Source: Bacteroides sp.
Lineage (GTDB): Bacteria; Bacteroidota; Bacteroidia; Bacteroidales; Bacteroidaceae
Reading direction: 5' to 3'
Assembly: GCF_028690125.1 (NCBI RefSeq)
Contig: NZ_JAQVBV010000004.1
Span: 162,274 to 226,273 of the forward strand
Length of the DNA: 64,000 nt
A program made the translations under genes and the position numbers. Shown in pieces: positions 10,801 to 20,270 of this stretch. Numbering within the stretch: the stretch's first letter is position 1; each line of letters opens with the position of its first letter. Under the pieces are notes generated by a model. It had not been told where the DNA came from, did not search any database, and worked only from the letters and a program-made list of their open reading frames with translations.

Positions 10801-13536
10801 AAAGCTGCTAATGCAGAAATGTTAGCAACTATGTATGATATTTCATTAGATAAAATATCGAGGAGGGGAATGAACTTTAGTTTGTACTATGAAAGGAATC
10901 TGACAAATATTTATTGGGACCAATATAATGCTGATTATAACTTATTTCACTATATGGAGCATACTAATTATCTTAAAGTTCCGGGGATAGTTTATGATCA
11001 TTTTGCGAACCAGCCGTCCTATGATTTTTTGGATGATCCTTTTGAAGAATATATGATATATGAAATAAATTATGCACCCTATGAAAAACGGAAAATGCTA
11101 TCTATGACAGGGGCGACATCAACTTTAGATATTGAAAATCTCATATCAGCACGATCAAAGAGTGATAGTAATCTTCCCGGGGCAGGAATACTACCTGAAG
11201 CAACAACTGACATTCGTACCAATCTTTCCGAAACTGCTTTCTTCTATCCGCAACTTCGTACCAATGATCGGGGAGAAATTTCATTCTCATTCACAATGCC
11301 CCAAAGCCTGACGCGTTGGAATTTCCGTGGTTATTCTCATACCAAAGAGATGATACTGGGCACATTAGATAGTGTGGCTACTACAAGCAAAGAGTTTATG
11401 CTGATTCCGAATCTCCCGCGTTTTGTACGTGTGGGAGACAAGACTTCCATTGCTGCTTCTATTTCTAATATGACGGGTAAGGTTCAATCGGGAACAGTGA
11501 GCATGATTCTTTTTGATCCGGTAACGGATAAAGTAATAAATACGCAGAAACAGAATTTTACTATAGAGGCAGGAAAGATAATTGGTGTGAACTTCTTATT
11601 TACGGTAAGTGATAAATGCCAAGTTTTAGGTTGTCGGATGATAGCTGATAGCGGAACATTTAGTGATGGCGAACAACAACTACTTCCGGTGCTAAGCAAT
11701 ACAGAACATCTGGTTGAGGCTCTTCCAATACCTGTTCGTGGAGAAGAAACACGTACTTTCTCACTTGATAGTTTGTTTAATCATCACAGTGCCACAGCTA
11801 CCGATCGTAAACTAACGATTGAATTTACAGGTAATCCGTCTTGGTATGCTGTTCAGACATTACCTTCACTGGCACTTCCTACGAATGATAACGCTATTTC
11901 CTGGGCTACTGCTTATTACTCGAATACATTGGCTGCCTATATTGTGAATAGTCAGCCACGTATAAAGGCTGTATTCGATAGTTGGAAACTGCAGGGTGGA
12001 ACAAAACAAACCTTCCTGAGTAACTTGCAAAAGAATCAGGAGGTAAAAAACATTCTTCTCTCTGAATCTCCCTGGATGTTCGAAGCTCAAACGGAAGAGC
12101 AACAGAAAGAACGGATAGCTACTTTGTTTGATTTGAATAATATTCGTAGTAATAATAGTGTAGCTTTGTCGAGATTAAAGGAGCTGCAAGAGTATGGCTA
12201 TTGGTCGTGGTATAAGGGTATGGAAGGTAGTCGTTATCTCTCTACTTATATAATAAAATTAAATTCCCGTCTGGCTATGCTCACCGGTGAGAAACTGCCT
12301 GATACTGCATTGCAAATGCAACAAACAGCTTTCTCCTATCTCCATGAATCTGTTTTGGAAGAATATAAAAGCTTTCTTAAGGATCGGAAAAACGGAGTGA
12401 ACTCTACAGGCCTTTCAAGAAATATCCTGGATTATCTTTATCTGATCGCTATCTCAGGAGAGGAAGTCCCAGTTGCCAATAGAGCTGCGTATGCTCATTA
12501 TTTGTCGAAAGTAGGTGAACTACTTTCATCTTCTTCGATGGATAGTAAAGCTATTGCCGCAATCATATTGATGAAGGCAGGGCGAATGAATGAAGCGCAG
12601 GAGTTTATTGCTTCACTGAAAGAACATCTCACGAGAACCGATGAACAGGGTATGTTCTTTGCTTTCAATGAAAGTTCGTATGCTTGGGGTAGTGTGAAAA
12701 TTCAGGCACATGTTGATGTAATGGAAGCCTTGTCGTTGGCTGGTGGCAACGATGCAATTGTGGAAGAAATGAAACTCTGGCTGTTGAAACAGAAACAAAT
12801 TCAGCAATGGGATTCTTCAATAGCAAGTGCTGAAGCTGTTTATGCTTTATTGATGAAGGGTACTAATTTACTCGATAATCAGGGAGATACGCGGATTACA
12901 ATAGCTGATAACGTTTTGGAAACAAATTCTCCCAATAAAACCTCTGTTCCGGGATTAGGATATATCAAGCATTCGTTTACTCAAAAGAATGTAGTTGATG
13001 CCCGTACCATTCAGGTGGAAAAGAAAAACGCGGGTATAGCCTGGGGAGCTGTTTACGCCGAATATGAATCACCTATTCGTGATGTAAAACAACAAGGTGG
13101 AGACTTGAATGTACGTAAACAGCTGTATGTAGAGCGTATCGTAAATGATACGATTCAGTTGCAGCCAATTACTAAGAATACGATTCTTGAAGTGGGTGAT
13201 AGAGTCGTTTCCCGTTTGAGTATTCATGTCAGTCGTTCAATGGACTTTATTCAGTTGAAAGATCAGCGTGGTGCGTGTTTTGAACCCATTGACAATATTT
13301 CCGGCTATAATTGGAAAAATGGATTTGGTTATTATATTGATTTCAAAGACGCTTCCACCAACTTCTTCTTCGATCATTTAGTAAAAGGAGTCTATGTACT
13401 AGAGCATAGTTATCGCGTGAGTCGTGAAGGTATCTATGAAACAGGTTTAGCTACCATACAGTGTGCTTATGCACCGGAATATGTATCTCGTTCTGCTTCG
13501 ACAATAGTGGAAGTATATTCCTCTTTGACAAAGTAA
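7855..13536 (+). CDS. Alpha-2-macroglobulin family protein, paralogue 2 (no thioester)
   Basis: Second of three tandem A2M paralogues, 1,893 residues. The signal peptide ends near GTQAQ. The order of parts matches paralogue 1: N-terminal helical region, MG2 motif YRPGQTVYVKG near residue 540, receptor/bait region at about 1050-1117, A2M block ETAFFYPQLRT, then the TED-like helical domain with WSWYKGM. The thioester position reads PTNDNAISW near residue 1341, so the Cys-Gln pair is missing. The bait-like stretch (for example EEYMIYEINYAPYEKRKM) does not resemble that of the other copies, while the flanking A2M and TED blocks are nearly the same. It was probably produced by local duplication and diverged at the protease-exposed loop. 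Role inferred from family: envelope protease inhibition. Confidence 0.88.
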   Translation: MKIRQICMGILLCLISIPGTQAQTFKKLWKQVEQAEKKSLPETVVKLTDVIYQKGKKEKNSPQMLKAYMWRMKHRDIIVPDSFYVGLQGLEQWAQQTDVPMDRAILHSLIAGFYADYVDKNQRQLRDREEIVGEVPTDMREWTERMFIESVKLHTRKAMEDSVLLLKTSSRNYAPFVELGETSGYYHHNMYHLLAFRSIDALSKIMRFSREEENIKQDIVRLYENMFSVYQREDDKEGYILTYLSYLKRQRPMNEKGIESLAIDEKKGLEGLAQHPYLAKLNTLIEDYKSFDICAEIYIAEVEYLMGKNQLVMAMQLCDEAIQLYPQYRRVNDLKNLRKSILIPSLAVRTLQVAFPGKEVKIRASHKNIDGFTVRLYLAGKLMSEQQYSVVRPESYCLQDTVFTLKIPEQVGKYRMCIVPDKSEVKDMEQDLMVTRFKVLTCSLPEQKYKVLTLDAQTGHPVPNACITLYNKDGEVLQQFTTGLEGEIVFPWKSEYEHLIATKDDDTAMPKQNTGRERDFGYYINDEIKEKVILLTDRSLYRPGQTVYVKGIAYNQKMDSAHVVPNKEYIVSLKDANHQEIGKNTLKTNEFGSFYTEFIIPAVCQNGAFELVTSAGSRIIEVEEYKRPTFDITFEKQQNSYRLGDEVLLQGKVQAYNGVLLQNATVAYRISYSAYELWRIIDHKNVTSGEVTADEDGKFTIPVRLDGDKRCENNEKISYRYEIEAIVRNAAGETQTSTYTVSAGSHSLNLHVALPSRNCKDDLVNLAFETQNLNGELVEVDGTYRLFRVKDQSGNELEESPVATGTFVSNKTMMLDWKNIPSGLYVLRMLVKDNQGKEMTNEVKTTLFSKDDRCPPVKTPIWQYYYKTDFDETHPAVFYFGTSNKNAYVMVDILTGKQMLESRRLVLSDSIVRFEFPYHQSYGAGIAVNLCMVADGEVYQESVRLKKREPNEELTMKWDVFRDRLRPGEKEEWKLTIKTPQGKAANAEMLATMYDISLDKISRRGMNFSLYYERNLTNIYWDQYNADYNLFHYMEHTNYLKVPGIVYDHFANQPSYDFLDDPFEEYMIYEINYAPYEKRKMLSMTGATSTLDIENLISARSKSDSNLPGAGILPEATTDIRTNLSETAFFYPQLRTNDRGEISFSFTMPQSLTRWNFRGYSHTKEMILGTLDSVATTSKEFMLIPNLPRFVRVGDKTSIAASISNMTGKVQSGTVSMILFDPVTDKVINTQKQNFTIEAGKIIGVNFLFTVSDKCQVLGCRMIADSGTFSDGEQQLLPVLSNTEHLVEALPIPVRGEETRTFSLDSLFNHHSATATDRKLTIEFTGNPSWYAVQTLPSLALPTNDNAISWATAYYSNTLAAYIVNSQPRIKAVFDSWKLQGGTKQTFLSNLQKNQEVKNILLSESPWMFEAQTEEQQKERIATLFDLNNIRSNNSVALSRLKELQEYGYWSWYKGMEGSRYLSTYIIKLNSRLAMLTGEKLPDTALQMQQTAFSYLHESVLEEYKSFLKDRKNGVNSTGLSRNILDYLYLIAISGEEVPVANRAAYAHYLSKVGELLSSSSMDSKAIAAIILMKAGRMNEAQEFIASLKEHLTRTDEQGMFFAFNESSYAWGSVKIQAHVDVMEALSLAGGNDAIVEEMKLWLLKQKQIQQWDSSIASAEAVYALLMKGTNLLDNQGDTRITIADNVLETNSPNKTSVPGLGYIKHSFTQKNVVDARTIQVEKKNAGIAWGAVYAEYESPIRDVKQQGGDLNVRKQLYVERIVNDTIQLQPITKNTILEVGDRVVSRLSIHVSRSMDFIQLKDQRGACFEPIDNISGYNWKNGFGYYIDFKDASTNFFFDHLVKGVYVLEHSYRVSREGIYETGLATIQCAYAPEYVSRSASTIVEVYSSLTK

Positions 13537-14033
13537 GTCGTAATGAAATACTGCAAATTCTATTCAAACTGTATGATTTTAACATTTGGAATTGTTGCCT
13601 TTAATAATATGGGGACTGAAATATATCGTAGCTTTTTTAGTTTGGATGAGCCCAAATAGCAAATATAAACACATTATTTTACTGCTGACTTGAGAGTTTT
13701 CGTTTATGGAAGGGAGCCTGGCAAAATAAAAAATAAAAAAGTAGAAGCTGTTTGTGGAATTAGCGTGAGTTCTGCATCTATATATTAACACTAATAAAAA
13801 ATGATATTAATAAAATAGATATAGAAGCCATGAAAATAAAATCATTTAAAGCAATTATAGGTATACAACCAATGTTAGTTGCCTTTCTGAGGAAATGCGA
13901 ATCTCATAATGATGAACAGAATTATTATATTCAGGGAGGATAATACGCTATTCATGATTTAGACTGAAAAGTACAAGTTTTTGAATATAATTATTTATAG
14001 TAAGGTGATTCTTGAATTAAAAATGAAGAAGTT
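13537..14033. other. Intergenic region between A2M paralogues 2 and 3
   Basis: It is AT-rich with no clear terminator hairpin. It contains one possible 37-codon ORF (13830-13943, listed separately). A 70-codon minus-strand frame at 13579-13791 has no family resemblance and is not called. Confidence 0.6.
13830..13943 (+). CDS. Possible 37-residue small protein, unrecognised
   Basis: An ATG frame of 37 codons starts MKIKSFKAIIGIQPML and ends QNYYIQGG. It lies alone between two A2M genes. The basic N-terminus followed by a short hydrophobic stretch could be a small secreted or RiPP-like peptide, but I recognise no family. It may equally be chance or the remnant of a lost gene. Confidence 0.2.
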   Translation: MKIKSFKAIIGIQPMLVAFLRKCESHNDEQNYYIQGG

Positions 14034-17000
14034 ATGAATATAAAGTTGGTTGGCATAGTCATGCTGTTATGTCTGGCAAGTATTCCGGGTATACAAGCAC
14101 AATCTTTTGACGAATTATGGAAGCAGGTAGAGCAAGCCGAAAAGAACAAATTGCCCCGAACCTTAGTAGACCTAACGGATAAAATTTACCGGAAGGCAGA
14201 GAAGAAAAAGGACTCTCCTCAAATGCTGAAAGCCTATATGTGGCGAATGAAATATCGTGAAACGATTGCTCCCGATAGCTTTTATATTAACCTGGAAGGG
14301 CTGGAGCAATGGGTGCAACAAACAAAAGTACCCATGGACCGTGCCATTTTACATTCGCTGATTGCCGGAATTTATACAGACTATGCTCTTCAAAACAGGT
14401 GGAAACTTCAGAGTCAGAAGCAAATAGTAGGTAAAATACCTAGTGATATAAAAGAATGGACCGCCAATCTGTTTATAGAGAAAATACAGATGCATACCCG
14501 CGAAGCATTGAAAGATTCTGTACTGTTACTGAAAACTTCTTCTCGTACCTATATGCCGTTTGTCGAATTAGGCGAAGCAAGTGAGTATTATCATCATGAT
14601 ATGTATCATTTGCTGGCTTCTCGCAGCATTGAAGCTTTAACGAAAATAGACAAATTTGATTTGAGCCAGGGTAAAAATATGAAGCCAGAAATTGCTACAC
14701 TCTATAAAAATATGATTTCCACTTATCGAAAGAAAGAAGATAAGGAAGGAATCTTGTTAGCTTCTTTAGATTACCTCAGATGGCAGAATACTACGAGATA
14801 TGACAAAAAAAACGTACCTGTAAAAGGACAAGAAACAGGAATTGACTTATCCGAAAACTTTTATATAGCCGGATTGAATGAGCTGATTACTGACTATCAA
14901 TCTTTGGAAGTATGTGCGGAAGTGTATCGGGCAAAAGTATATTATATTCTTTGGAGAGAACAGTGGGTGACAGCTTTGCAACTATGTGATGAGGCCATTC
15001 GTCTGTATCCTGATTATTACAGAATCAATATCTTGAAGAATATTCGAAAGAATATTCTATGCACTTCTTTATCAGTAGATATATCTTCCACTGCCTATCC
15101 GGGCGAGAAGATCGATTTAAAAGCAAATCACAAAAACTTGGATGGATTTACTATTCAACTTTATCAGTCAAAGAATCTGATATCGGAGCAACATTATTCA
15201 TTGACTCGTTCAGAAGAATATCAATTGCAAGATACTGTTTTCACATACAATGCCCCGGAAAAGCTAGGAGCCTATATGATGCGTGTCGTACCTGATAATC
15301 CAACTGAAAAGGTCATCGAGAAAGAATTTGCTGTGACTCGTATTAAGGTATTGACTTGTCCCTTGCCACAGAATCACTTAGCCATTTTCACACTGGATGC
15401 GCAAACAGGATATCCTATTCCGAATACACGAGTTACTTTTTACGAAGGTGAGAATGGATTGCAAAGGTTTCTCGACACAGGAGAAGATGGGAAGGCGGAT
15501 ATTCTTCGGTTTAACTACAATTATTTGGTGGCTACGAAAGGTGACGACACGGCTATGTTGAAACAATTTAATAATGGGGGAGGAGTCGGACGTTTTGATG
15601 ATAATAGAGTATTAGAGAGAGTAATACTGCTGACAGACAAAGCCTTATATCGTCCCGGACAAACTGTATATGTGAAAGGAATAGCCTATAAGATGGAGAA
15701 AGATTCGACTTATGTAATTCCGGATGAAGAATATACACTTTCTTTGATGGATGCAAATAAACAGGAAGTAGGAAATAAAACGCTGCGTACCAATGATTTT
15801 GGTTCATTCACAACTGACTTTGCCTTGCCTTACACTTGCCTGAATGGTAAGTTCAGACTGGAGACTCCGTATGGAGAATGCAATATCCTGGTAGAAAATT
15901 ATAAACGCCCCACCTTTGATATTACCTTTGAAAAACAACAAGGGAGTTATCAACTGGGAGATGAGGTACAGGTAAAAGGTAAAGTGCAATCTTATAGCGG
16001 TGTACAGTTACAGAATCTTTCTGCAAAATATACGATAGAGCGCTTGGCTTATAGACTTGGGCATACTATGCAAAATGTGCAGATTTCTTCGGGTGAGGTA
16101 ATGGTAGATGGTAAAGGAGAATTTTCAATACCGGTATATCTGGACGAAGATCAACGTTACACGAATGATGATAAGATATATTATCACTATCAGATACAGG
16201 CTACTGTTACAAATGCTGCGGGTGAAACACAAACGTCTTGCGATCTTATCACTGCCGGCAACCACTCACTAAACTTACAAGTGATTTGTGAAAGGAAAAT
16301 AAATAAGGAGGATTCTACATCGGTAATGTTCAAAGTACAGAATTTGAGTATGCAGCCGATGGAGATGCAAGGTACCTATCGTTTGTTCCGCATCAAAGAT
16401 AAATTGATGAAAGAACTGGAAGAAGTGCCGGCTGTAACCGGAACATTTATTACCAATAAAGCCATGAAGCTTGATTGGAAAAATATTCCTTCGGGTGTGT
16501 ATATGCTAAAGATGTCGGTTAAAGATAATCAAGATAAAGAAGTGGAAGCAGTTACCGATGTTGCTCTCTTTTCTATCAACGATACACGTCCGCCTGTTGA
16601 AACTCCGGTCTGGTTCTATAAAGATAATCTTCAGTTTGATGCAACGCATCCCGCCGTATTCTATTACGGTACGTCGGAGAAAGATGCGTATGTAATGGTA
16701 AATGTATTCAATCAGACAGAGTTGGTAGAGAGTAAAGTCTTGATTTTATCCGATTCGATTGTACGTTTTGAATATCCTTATAAGGAGACTTATGGAGATG
16801 GCATTACTGTTAATCTCTGTATGGCAAAGAATGGCAAGTGGTATCAGGATGAATTACGTCTGGAAAAACGAGTTCCTGAAGATAAGTTGTCAATGAAATG
16901 GGAGGTATTTCGTGATAAGTTGTATCCCGGCCAGAAAGAAGAATGGAAATTGACGATTAAAGCTCCTCAGGGGGAGGCTGCCGATGCCGAGATGTTAGCA

Positions 17001-19697
17001 ATGATGTACGACGCATCATTGGATAAGATATCTCTTGACCAACCTATGTATTTTTTGCCACAAAAACGGAGAATGCTTCCATTCATTCGTTGGAGGACTG
17101 GAGGAATTCTGAGATACGAGTTTAATTATTGGAATATTGACTATCTGAAGACTCCTTCATTGGAGTATGATAGGTTTGCAAAGCAATCATCACCAGATAA
17201 TGATATAAAATTAGAGGAGGGTTTTACTACAGATGAAAAAGTCATAGGAATTGCCGGACGAAAGATAAGCGATGAAAATCTATTCAAACAATTTAAAGCG
17301 AGGACATCAGCGAATCCAAATGCCCTCACAGGTAGTATAGTATTGCCGGAGAAACCATACCTTGCAGTAGCTGCTGATATTCGTACCAACCTTCTCGAAA
17401 CAGCGTTCTTTTATCCGCAACTTCGTACGAACAAACAGGGAGAAGTCTCTTTCTCTTTCACTGTGCCCGAAAACCTCACACGTTGGAACTTTCGTGCATA
17501 TTCACATACAAAAAACATGATGCTGGGTACATTGAACGGCGAAGCTACCACAAGCAAGGAGTTTATGCTAACTCCGAATCTTCCTCGTTTTGTACGTGTG
17601 GGAGACAAGACTTCTATTGCCGCTTCCATTTCCAATAGTACAGGCAAAATGCAATCGGGAATTGTAAGTATGATTCTTTTTGATCCGATGACGGATAAAG
17701 TAATCAGTACACAAAAACAGGACTTTACAGTAAAAGCAGGTAAGACAATCGGTGTGAACTTCCTGTTTACTGCCACTGATGAATATGAGATTCTAGGTTG
17801 CCGCATGATAGCTGATAGCGAAATATTTAGCGATGGCGAACAGCAACTACTTTCGGTATTAAGTAATAAAGAACATTTGGTTGAAACTCTTCCGATGCCA
17901 ATTCGTGGAGAAGAGACACGTACTTTCTCACTCGATACTCTGTTCAATCGCCACAGCACAACAGCTACCAGTCGTAAACTAACAGTTGAGTTTGCCGGCA
18001 ATCCATCTTGGTATGCTGTTCAGGCATTGCCTTCACTGGCACTTCCTACCAATGCTGATGCATTTTCGTGGGCTACTGCTTATTATGCAAATACATTGGC
18101 TACATACATCCTAAACAATCAGCCCCGTATAAAGAGTGTATTTGACAGTTGGAAACTGCAAGGCGGGACGAAAGAAACTTTTGTAAGTAATCTGCAAAAG
18201 AACCAGGAGGTTAAGAATATTATTCTTTCCGAATCTCCTTGGGTACTTGAAGCTCAAACGGAAGAACAGCAAAAAGAACGGATAGCGACTCTATTCGATT
18301 TAAATAATATCTTTAACAATAACTCTGCTGCATTGATGATGTTAAAAAACTTGCAAAATCCTGACGGTGGTTGGTCATGGTATATGGGAATGGATAGTAG
18401 CCCCTATGTTACTGCCTTTATCTTAGGAATGAATGCCCGCCTGACTATGCTCACCCATACAGCACCAGCCGATCCTATATCAGTGATGCAGAAAGCAGCT
18501 TTTAACTATCTCCATAAATCTGCTTTGAAGGAATATAAGGAAATTCTTGATGTCCAGAAAAAGGAAAAGAAATTTATAGGTATTTCAGGAAGTATCTTAA
18601 ACTATTTATATCTGATTGCTATTTCAGGTGAGAAAGTTCCTGCTGCCAATAAAGAAGCCTATACTTATTACTTATCCAAAGTCAGCGAATTACTTTCCTC
18701 TTCTTCCGAGGATGCGAAAGCTTTCGCTGCCATTATATTGACTAAAGCTGGAAAAGTTGAAGAAGCGCAAAAGTTTATTGCTTCTTTGAAAGAACATCTG
18801 ACGAAGACAGATGAACAAGGTATGTTCTTTGACTTCAATGACAATCCATATACTTGGAGTGGTATGAAACTCCGGACACATGTTACCGTAATGGAAGCAT
18901 TAACTCTGGTTGGTGGCAATGATGCAACTTTGGAAGAAATGAAACTTTGGCTACTAAAACAGAAGCAAACTCAGCAATGGCGCTCTCCGTTAGCCAGTGT
19001 GGATGCTATATATGCTTTATTGATGAAAGGTACTAATCTTCTCAATAACCAAGAGAATCTGCAAATCTCAATAGCCAACGAAACATTCCAAACTAACTCT
19101 CCGGACAAGACTACTATTCCCGGATTGGGATATATTAAACGTACGTTTACTCAACAGGATATAGTTGATGCCCGCACCATTAAAGTGGAGAAAAAAAGTC
19201 CGGGAATGGCCTGGGGAGCTGTTTATGCCGAATACGATTCACCGATTCGTAATGTGAAGCAACAAGGTGAAAAACTGAATGTCCAGAAAAAGTTATATGT
19301 GGAGCGAATGGCAGCAACTAATACCCCTCAATTGGAACCTATCACTGACAAAACACTTCTTCGTGTAGGCGATAAAGTCATTTCCCGTTTGAGTATTCGT
19401 GTAGATCGCTCCATGGACTTTGTTCAGTTGAGAGATCAGCGTGGCGTTTGCTTCGAACCTATTGGTAATCTCTCCGGCTATCATTGGAATAACGGACTTG
19501 GTTATTATATCGATATAAAAGATGTCAGCACTAATTTTTTCTTCGATCGTTTGGTAAAAGGAGACTATATCTTGGAATACAGTTATCGCGTGAGTCGTGA
19601 AGGAACTTATGAAACAGGAATGGCTACTCTACAATGCGCTTATGCACCGGAGTATGCTTCATATTCTGGTTCAATGACGGTGGAAGTCACTAAGTAA
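14034..19697 (+). CDS. Alpha-2-macroglobulin family protein, paralogue 3 (no thioester)
   Basis: Third tandem A2M paralogue, 1,887 residues. The signal peptide ends near GIQAQ. The MG2 signature YRPGQTVYVKG lies near residue 537 (preceded by TDKAL rather than TDRSL). A divergent bait-like stretch falls at about 1045-1113 (for example TDEKVIGIAGRKISD), followed by the shared block ETAFFYPQLRT. The TED-like domain contains WSWYMGM. The thioester site is PTNADAFSW near residue 1337, again without Cys or Gln. Two codons differ from the PTNDNAISW of copies 1 and 2 here, so this copy is slightly more diverged. The function is inferred from the family only; possible targets are host or bacterial proteases in the gut. 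Confidence 0.88.
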   Translation: MNIKLVGIVMLLCLASIPGIQAQSFDELWKQVEQAEKNKLPRTLVDLTDKIYRKAEKKKDSPQMLKAYMWRMKYRETIAPDSFYINLEGLEQWVQQTKVPMDRAILHSLIAGIYTDYALQNRWKLQSQKQIVGKIPSDIKEWTANLFIEKIQMHTREALKDSVLLLKTSSRTYMPFVELGEASEYYHHDMYHLLASRSIEALTKIDKFDLSQGKNMKPEIATLYKNMISTYRKKEDKEGILLASLDYLRWQNTTRYDKKNVPVKGQETGIDLSENFYIAGLNELITDYQSLEVCAEVYRAKVYYILWREQWVTALQLCDEAIRLYPDYYRINILKNIRKNILCTSLSVDISSTAYPGEKIDLKANHKNLDGFTIQLYQSKNLISEQHYSLTRSEEYQLQDTVFTYNAPEKLGAYMMRVVPDNPTEKVIEKEFAVTRIKVLTCPLPQNHLAIFTLDAQTGYPIPNTRVTFYEGENGLQRFLDTGEDGKADILRFNYNYLVATKGDDTAMLKQFNNGGGVGRFDDNRVLERVILLTDKALYRPGQTVYVKGIAYKMEKDSTYVIPDEEYTLSLMDANKQEVGNKTLRTNDFGSFTTDFALPYTCLNGKFRLETPYGECNILVENYKRPTFDITFEKQQGSYQLGDEVQVKGKVQSYSGVQLQNLSAKYTIERLAYRLGHTMQNVQISSGEVMVDGKGEFSIPVYLDEDQRYTNDDKIYYHYQIQATVTNAAGETQTSCDLITAGNHSLNLQVICERKINKEDSTSVMFKVQNLSMQPMEMQGTYRLFRIKDKLMKELEEVPAVTGTFITNKAMKLDWKNIPSGVYMLKMSVKDNQDKEVEAVTDVALFSINDTRPPVETPVWFYKDNLQFDATHPAVFYYGTSEKDAYVMVNVFNQTELVESKVLILSDSIVRFEYPYKETYGDGITVNLCMAKNGKWYQDELRLEKRVPEDKLSMKWEVFRDKLYPGQKEEWKLTIKAPQGEAADAEMLAMMYDASLDKISLDQPMYFLPQKRRMLPFIRWRTGGILRYEFNYWNIDYLKTPSLEYDRFAKQSSPDNDIKLEEGFTTDEKVIGIAGRKISDENLFKQFKARTSANPNALTGSIVLPEKPYLAVAADIRTNLLETAFFYPQLRTNKQGEVSFSFTVPENLTRWNFRAYSHTKNMMLGTLNGEATTSKEFMLTPNLPRFVRVGDKTSIAASISNSTGKMQSGIVSMILFDPMTDKVISTQKQDFTVKAGKTIGVNFLFTATDEYEILGCRMIADSEIFSDGEQQLLSVLSNKEHLVETLPMPIRGEETRTFSLDTLFNRHSTTATSRKLTVEFAGNPSWYAVQALPSLALPTNADAFSWATAYYANTLATYILNNQPRIKSVFDSWKLQGGTKETFVSNLQKNQEVKNIILSESPWVLEAQTEEQQKERIATLFDLNNIFNNNSAALMMLKNLQNPDGGWSWYMGMDSSPYVTAFILGMNARLTMLTHTAPADPISVMQKAAFNYLHKSALKEYKEILDVQKKEKKFIGISGSILNYLYLIAISGEKVPAANKEAYTYYLSKVSELLSSSSEDAKAFAAIILTKAGKVEEAQKFIASLKEHLTKTDEQGMFFDFNDNPYTWSGMKLRTHVTVMEALTLVGGNDATLEEMKLWLLKQKQTQQWRSPLASVDAIYALLMKGTNLLNNQENLQISIANETFQTNSPDKTTIPGLGYIKRTFTQQDIVDARTIKVEKKSPGMAWGAVYAEYDSPIRNVKQQGEKLNVQKKLYVERMAATNTPQLEPITDKTLLRVGDKVISRLSIRVDRSMDFVQLRDQRGVCFEPIGNLSGYHWNNGLGYYIDIKDVSTNFFFDRLVKGDYILEYSYRVSREGTYETGMATLQCAYAPEYASYSGSMTVEVTK

Positions 19698-20270
19698 TCC
19701 TACAGTGTCCAAAGCCATATACTTAGATCAAATCTTAGTTTGAATGACAACTATGCCAATCATCAGGCTGAAAAACCGGTTTGTCAAAACTCAAACTGTG
19801 AGAATTTAATTTTACGCAAGGCCGCTAAGAGATTTTGTATCAACGTTTGCTCTCACGCTTTCATTTACTACTTCAATCCCTTTGTTCATCATAGTTGCAA
19901 CAATTAGAGCAACTATGGTGGCAGAGTGGCAGCACCATTGGCCCTCACTGTGTATAAAGTAACGGTTCTTATTCTGTTTTTTTCTTATTGCAAAATGTGT
20001 AAATGCTTTATATTTCTTCTGTAAACAATAGACATAGAACAAATACAATACCAGGGATTCTACTAATTTCTACCAGTTAATACCCATCTCTTCTCCAAGT
20101 CATTGCTTTTTTCCTTTATCCCTAAGAAGATTGTTCACTAGAAATTTATATCTTTGCATTGGTTAAATTAATGGTTTAAACATAATTATTTAAAAAGAAC
20201 TCTGTAAATCTTTGATATACAATGTATCAAATAAAACTTCTACATTTGTGCATCAAACAAAATATATTAT
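19698..20270. other. Intergenic region upstream of the DUF1573 gene
   Basis: No convincing gene is seen. A minus-strand 78-codon frame (19812-20048) has no recognisable domain. Near the right end are two Bacteroides -7 boxes, TATCTTTG at 20149-20156 and TACATTTG at 20241-20248. Confidence 0.6.
20241..20248 (+). promoter_or_regulatory. Bacteroides -7 promoter box for the DUF1573 gene
   Basis: TACATTTG fits the TAnnTTTG consensus exactly and would start the transcript about 15-20 bases before the ATG. The nearest TTTG (20211-20214) is 26 bases away, longer than the usual 19-21. A second match, TATCTTTG, lies at 20149-20156. Confidence 0.5.

Noticed and set aside
17411..18001. 196-codon antisense frame in A2M paralogue 3
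   Set aside because: It overlaps a strongly conserved A2M domain on the coding strand; shorter antisense frames at the same place in the other copies reflect codon bias.
19812..20048. 78-codon minus-strand frame before the DUF1573 gene
   Set aside because: No family resemblance, no promoter and no ribosome-binding context; a decayed fragment is possible but unsupported.
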